From NCBI GenBank assembly GCA_016838945.1, contig JADLKP010000022.1:1-17981 (forward strand): a DNA stretch of 17,981 bases, written 5' to 3'. This stretch comes from Methanobrevibacter sp. Its GTDB lineage: Archaea > Methanobacteriota > Methanobacteria > Methanobacteriales > Methanobacteriaceae. The position numbers were made by a program, and so were the translations under genes. Shown in pieces: positions 16,163-17,981 of this stretch (positions are counted from its first letter, which is position 1; each line of letters begins with the position of its first letter). The notes below the pieces were generated by a model. That model saw nothing but the letters and a program-made list of their open reading frames with translations. It did no database searches and was not told the DNA's origin.

Positions 16163-16232
16163 TAATTCTTTTTTATCCTTTCTTTTTTCAAAATTTCTTT
16201 TTTTAATAATCCTTTATTATAAATTTTTAATT

Positions 16233-17168
16233 TTATCTTGTTTTCCAAGGTTTCATAGGTATAAATCCTTGTTCTCCTATTTTTATCTGCCCATCAAAGA
16301 GCAAATATTCAATCAAATTATAGATGTCATCTTTTGTATCATTGATTTGAACCAAGCTTATTACGTGACGGGTTTCATTTTTCAATATTTCATTTCCATT
16401 GAAATAGCTTGCGTTTAAGAAAGTGTAGTATTCATCAGAGTTTCTAACAATCTTGAATGCATCAAATTGTGACTTCACTTCTCTATCTATTGTAAAATTA
16501 ATGTTTTCCTGTCTTAAGGTGCTCCATGCCAACCTTTGGGCACTTCCTTTAACTCCAATGAATTTCAATCCTTCCAAATCCTCTATCTTTTCGATTGCCT
16601 TTCCATGATTTGGGGAAATAAGGACCAAATGGTCATAAGCGATAGCTGTAAAGTTCAAGTCATTTTCAAAAGCAAGTAAAGGGTCATCTAATGCTAAAAT
16701 GTCTATCAAATCCTGCTTTGCAAGTTCATATGCGCTTTCGTCGTCACTGCTGTAGATCAATGTATTGAATGGCAGGTCATAGCTGATTGCTTGAAGCAGG
16801 CCTGTGATGATATGTCCGCCAGCAATTATGATCTCTGGCCTGTCCTCTAATCGGTTTTTATATTTGTAGTAAATGTCCAAGAGTTCATATCCTTTAGGGC
16901 TTAATTCAGAGCCGGAACCTACTGTAATGACAAGCTTTTCACCAAGCCTATCTTCAGCATTTTTGATTCTTCTGTTCAGTACAGAATGGGAAACCTTCAA
17001 TTCCTTTGCTGTCTTTCTTTGGGAATATGTTTTTGATAGTGATTCCAATGTTTCAAAGAATTTATAGTTGAATGAATTTCCTTCTATTTCTATCCCAATC
17101 TCAGGTTTGATGATATTATTTTCTTCCTTCATCATTTCTTCCTGATTTTCATCATCACGGTTTGGCAT
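16233..17168 (-). CDS. LysR/ModE-type transcriptional regulator with PBP-like sensor domain
   Basis: This is a one-component DNA-binding regulator of unknown ligand. Residues 1-30 are a charged, low-complexity lead. About 34-95 form a LysR/ModE-type winged helix-turn-helix (FFETLESLSKTYSQRKTAKE, then a recognition-helix-like HSVLNRRIKNAEDRLGEKL, with SELSPKGYELL forming the wing). Residues from about 110 (IIIAGGHIITGLLQAI) to the end resemble a periplasmic-binding-protein-like effector domain, with LVLISPNHG and IEDLEGLKFIGVKGSAQRLA motifs also seen in LysR sensor domains. ATG at 17168 is chosen because gaggga lies about 4 nt before it; TTG at 17171 is one codon upstream. It is divergent from hxlB with only 116 bp between the starts, so control of hxlB and of itself is a reasonable inference. 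Candidate ligands (oxyanion or small metabolite) cannot be told from sequence. Confidence 0.85.
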   Translation of the reverse strand: MPNRDDENQEEMMKEENNIIKPEIGIEIEGNSFNYKFFETLESLSKTYSQRKTAKELKVSHSVLNRRIKNAEDRLGEKLVITVGSGSELSPKGYELLDIYYKYKNRLEDRPEIIIAGGHIITGLLQAISYDLPFNTLIYSSDDESAYELAKQDLIDILALDDPLLAFENDLNFTAIAYDHLVLISPNHGKAIEKIEDLEGLKFIGVKGSAQRLAWSTLRQENINFTIDREVKSQFDAFKIVRNSDEYYTFLNASYFNGNEILKNETRHVISLVQINDTKDDIYNLIEYLLFDGQIKIGEQGFIPMKPWKTR

Positions 17169-17191
17169 CAAATCCCTCTTGAATTTATACT

Positions 17192-17254
17192 ATTCATATT
17201 CATATTTATATTTTAAGTCATTTAAATAATTTTAAATATTTAAAAAAATATAAT
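17192..17254. promoter_or_regulatory. Divergent promoter region between the regulator and hxlB
   Basis: On the plus strand aatataat (17247-17254) is a TATA candidate for hxlB, with transcription predicted near 17275 and a very short leader. On the minus strand tataaatatg (about 17200-17212) is a candidate for the regulator. Tandem attcat units (17192-17203) lie beside the regulator promoter and could be an operator. Confidence 0.35.
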
Positions 17255-17284
17255 ATTATTATTGAGTTTTAGGTAGAGATTTAA

Positions 17285-17875
17285 ATGGAGTATATGATAT
17301 CCGCAATTGAAGCAATTTTAGAAAATATTCACGATGCAGAGGAATATTTGAATGAAGAAGATATATCCAAATTTATTGAAGTGATTACCACTGCAGATAA
17401 TATATTTGTTACTGGTGCAGGTAGATCTGGTCTCGCAGCTAAGGCATTTGCAATGAGATTAATGCACTTAGGTTTAAGTTCCTATGTTGTAGGGGAAACT
17501 ATTTCTCCAGCTATTAATGCAGGGGACTGTATTTTAGCTATTTCAGGATCTGGTGAAACCAACACCATTGTAACTGCAGCTAAAATTTCTAAAAATAGGG
17601 GTGCAAAGGTTTTAGCATTGACATCATATCCTGAAAGCAGTTTAGCTCAGTTGGCAGATGGCCTTATTCGTGTTAAAGGTAGAACAAAAGTGGAAGTGGA
17701 TGATGAAAACTACCTTAAAAGACAAATTAAAGGAAACTATACTTCTTTAACTCCTTTAGGTACTGCATTTGAATTGACTTCCTTAGTATTCCTTGATGGA
17801 TTGGTTTCTGAACTTATGGAAACTATGGGAAAAACCGAAGAGGATTTGAAGAATAGACATACCGTTTTAGAGTAA
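17285..17875 (+). CDS. hxlB: 6-phospho-3-hexuloisomerase (HxlB/PHI)
   Basis: A cytosolic SIS-domain isomerase that interconverts 3-hexulose 6-phosphate and fructose 6-phosphate. In archaea lacking the oxidative pentose phosphate pathway, this ribulose monophosphate route runs in reverse to make ribulose 5-phosphate for nucleotides. The 196-aa product spans a complete SIS fold: FVTGAGRSGLAAKAFAMRL (about 41-59), SGSGETNTIV (about 85-94), ALTSYPESSLAQLAD (about 110-124), then TPLGTAFELTSLVFLD with conserved Glu near the C-terminus. Length is typical of the stand-alone isomerase. ggtagaga lies 6 nt before ATG 17285; ATG 17294 with ggag 3 nt upstream is an alternative. The partner hexulose phosphate synthase is not adjacent. 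Divergent from the LysR/ModE-like regulator. Confidence 0.94.
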   Translation: MEYMISAIEAILENIHDAEEYLNEEDISKFIEVITTADNIFVTGAGRSGLAAKAFAMRLMHLGLSSYVVGETISPAINAGDCILAISGSGETNTIVTAAKISKNRGAKVLALTSYPESSLAQLADGLIRVKGRTKVEVDDENYLKRQIKGNYTSLTPLGTAFELTSLVFLDGLVSELMETMGKTEEDLKNRHTVLE

Positions 17876-17900
17876 ATCTAAAACTTTTTTTATTATTTTA

Positions 17901-17928
17901 ATTTGGATTTTTATTTCCAAATCTTTTT
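17901..17928 (+). terminator. Intrinsic terminator behind hxlB
   Basis: A perfect 7-bp stem (atttgga at 17901-17907, tccaaat at 17916-17922) with a T-rich loop is followed by ctttttct. It lies 26 bp after the stop. Confidence 0.55.
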
Positions 17929-17938
17929 CTTAGTTTTT

Positions 17939-17981
17939 CACTACTTTTTTTACTATTTTTTTACTATTTTTTTACTATTTT
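17939..17981 (+). repeat. 11-bp tandem T-rich repeats at the window end
   Basis: actattttttt repeats at 17952-17962 and 17963-17973 and runs off the window at 17974-17981, preceded by a cactac-T7 variant. The T7 tracts could reinforce termination of hxlB; expansion by slippage is likely. Confidence 0.6.

Overview
The window is very AT-rich archaeal DNA, most consistent with a methanogen of the order Methanobacteriales, probably Methanobrevibacter. The support is a Sec61-beta-type SecG, a family D DNA polymerase large subunit, a class I lysyl-tRNA synthetase, a PfkB nucleoside kinase resembling M. jannaschii MJ0406, archaeal-size ThiC, a 3-hexulose-6-phosphate isomerase, and a large secreted adhesin-like protein of the kind Methanobrevibacter encodes in many copies. 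Genes have TATA-like boxes and GGTG/GGAG-type ribosome binding sites, and are separated by long AT-rich spacers. I see no tRNA, rRNA, CRISPR array, transposase or integrase.

Layout: positions 1-8797 hold four plus-strand genes: secG (protein translocation), polC/DP2 (replication), nrdD (anaerobic dNTP synthesis) and lysS (translation). Positions 9100-12662 form a minus-strand block with a coiled-coil protein of unknown function and an adhesin-like beta-helix protein. Positions 13387-16086 return to the plus strand with a nucleoside kinase and thiC. A minus-strand LysR/ModE-like regulator (16233-17168) then lies divergent to hxlB (17285-17875). Most genes look monocistronic, with 110-700 bp spacers carrying their own promoters and T-tract or hairpin terminators. 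Functionally the genes are mostly core metabolism: PolD and NrdD supply replication, LysRS supplies translation, ThiC supplies the thiamine pyrimidine, the nucleoside kinase serves salvage, and HxlB belongs to the ribulose monophosphate route that many archaea use to make pentose phosphates. The coiled-coil and adhesin genes are the accessory part.

The most unusual signal is a pair of two-hairpin elements directly behind the stop codons of lysS (8800-8869) and thiC (16088-16162). They share length, a conserved frame (CTTTTCCG ... TTC ... CGCAAAA), an identical internal C-C mismatch and an identical 31-nt offset to the second hairpin. Several stem positions differ between the copies by paired, compensating changes, as expected of a selected RNA structure. 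They occupy exactly the two convergent gene junctions of the window. Other points of interest are an adhesin gene whose signal peptide and Shine-Dalgarno sequence imply initiation at an upstream ATT codon, a long repeat-bearing nrdD leader, a palindrome upstream of thiC, and an internally duplicated coiled-coil protein.
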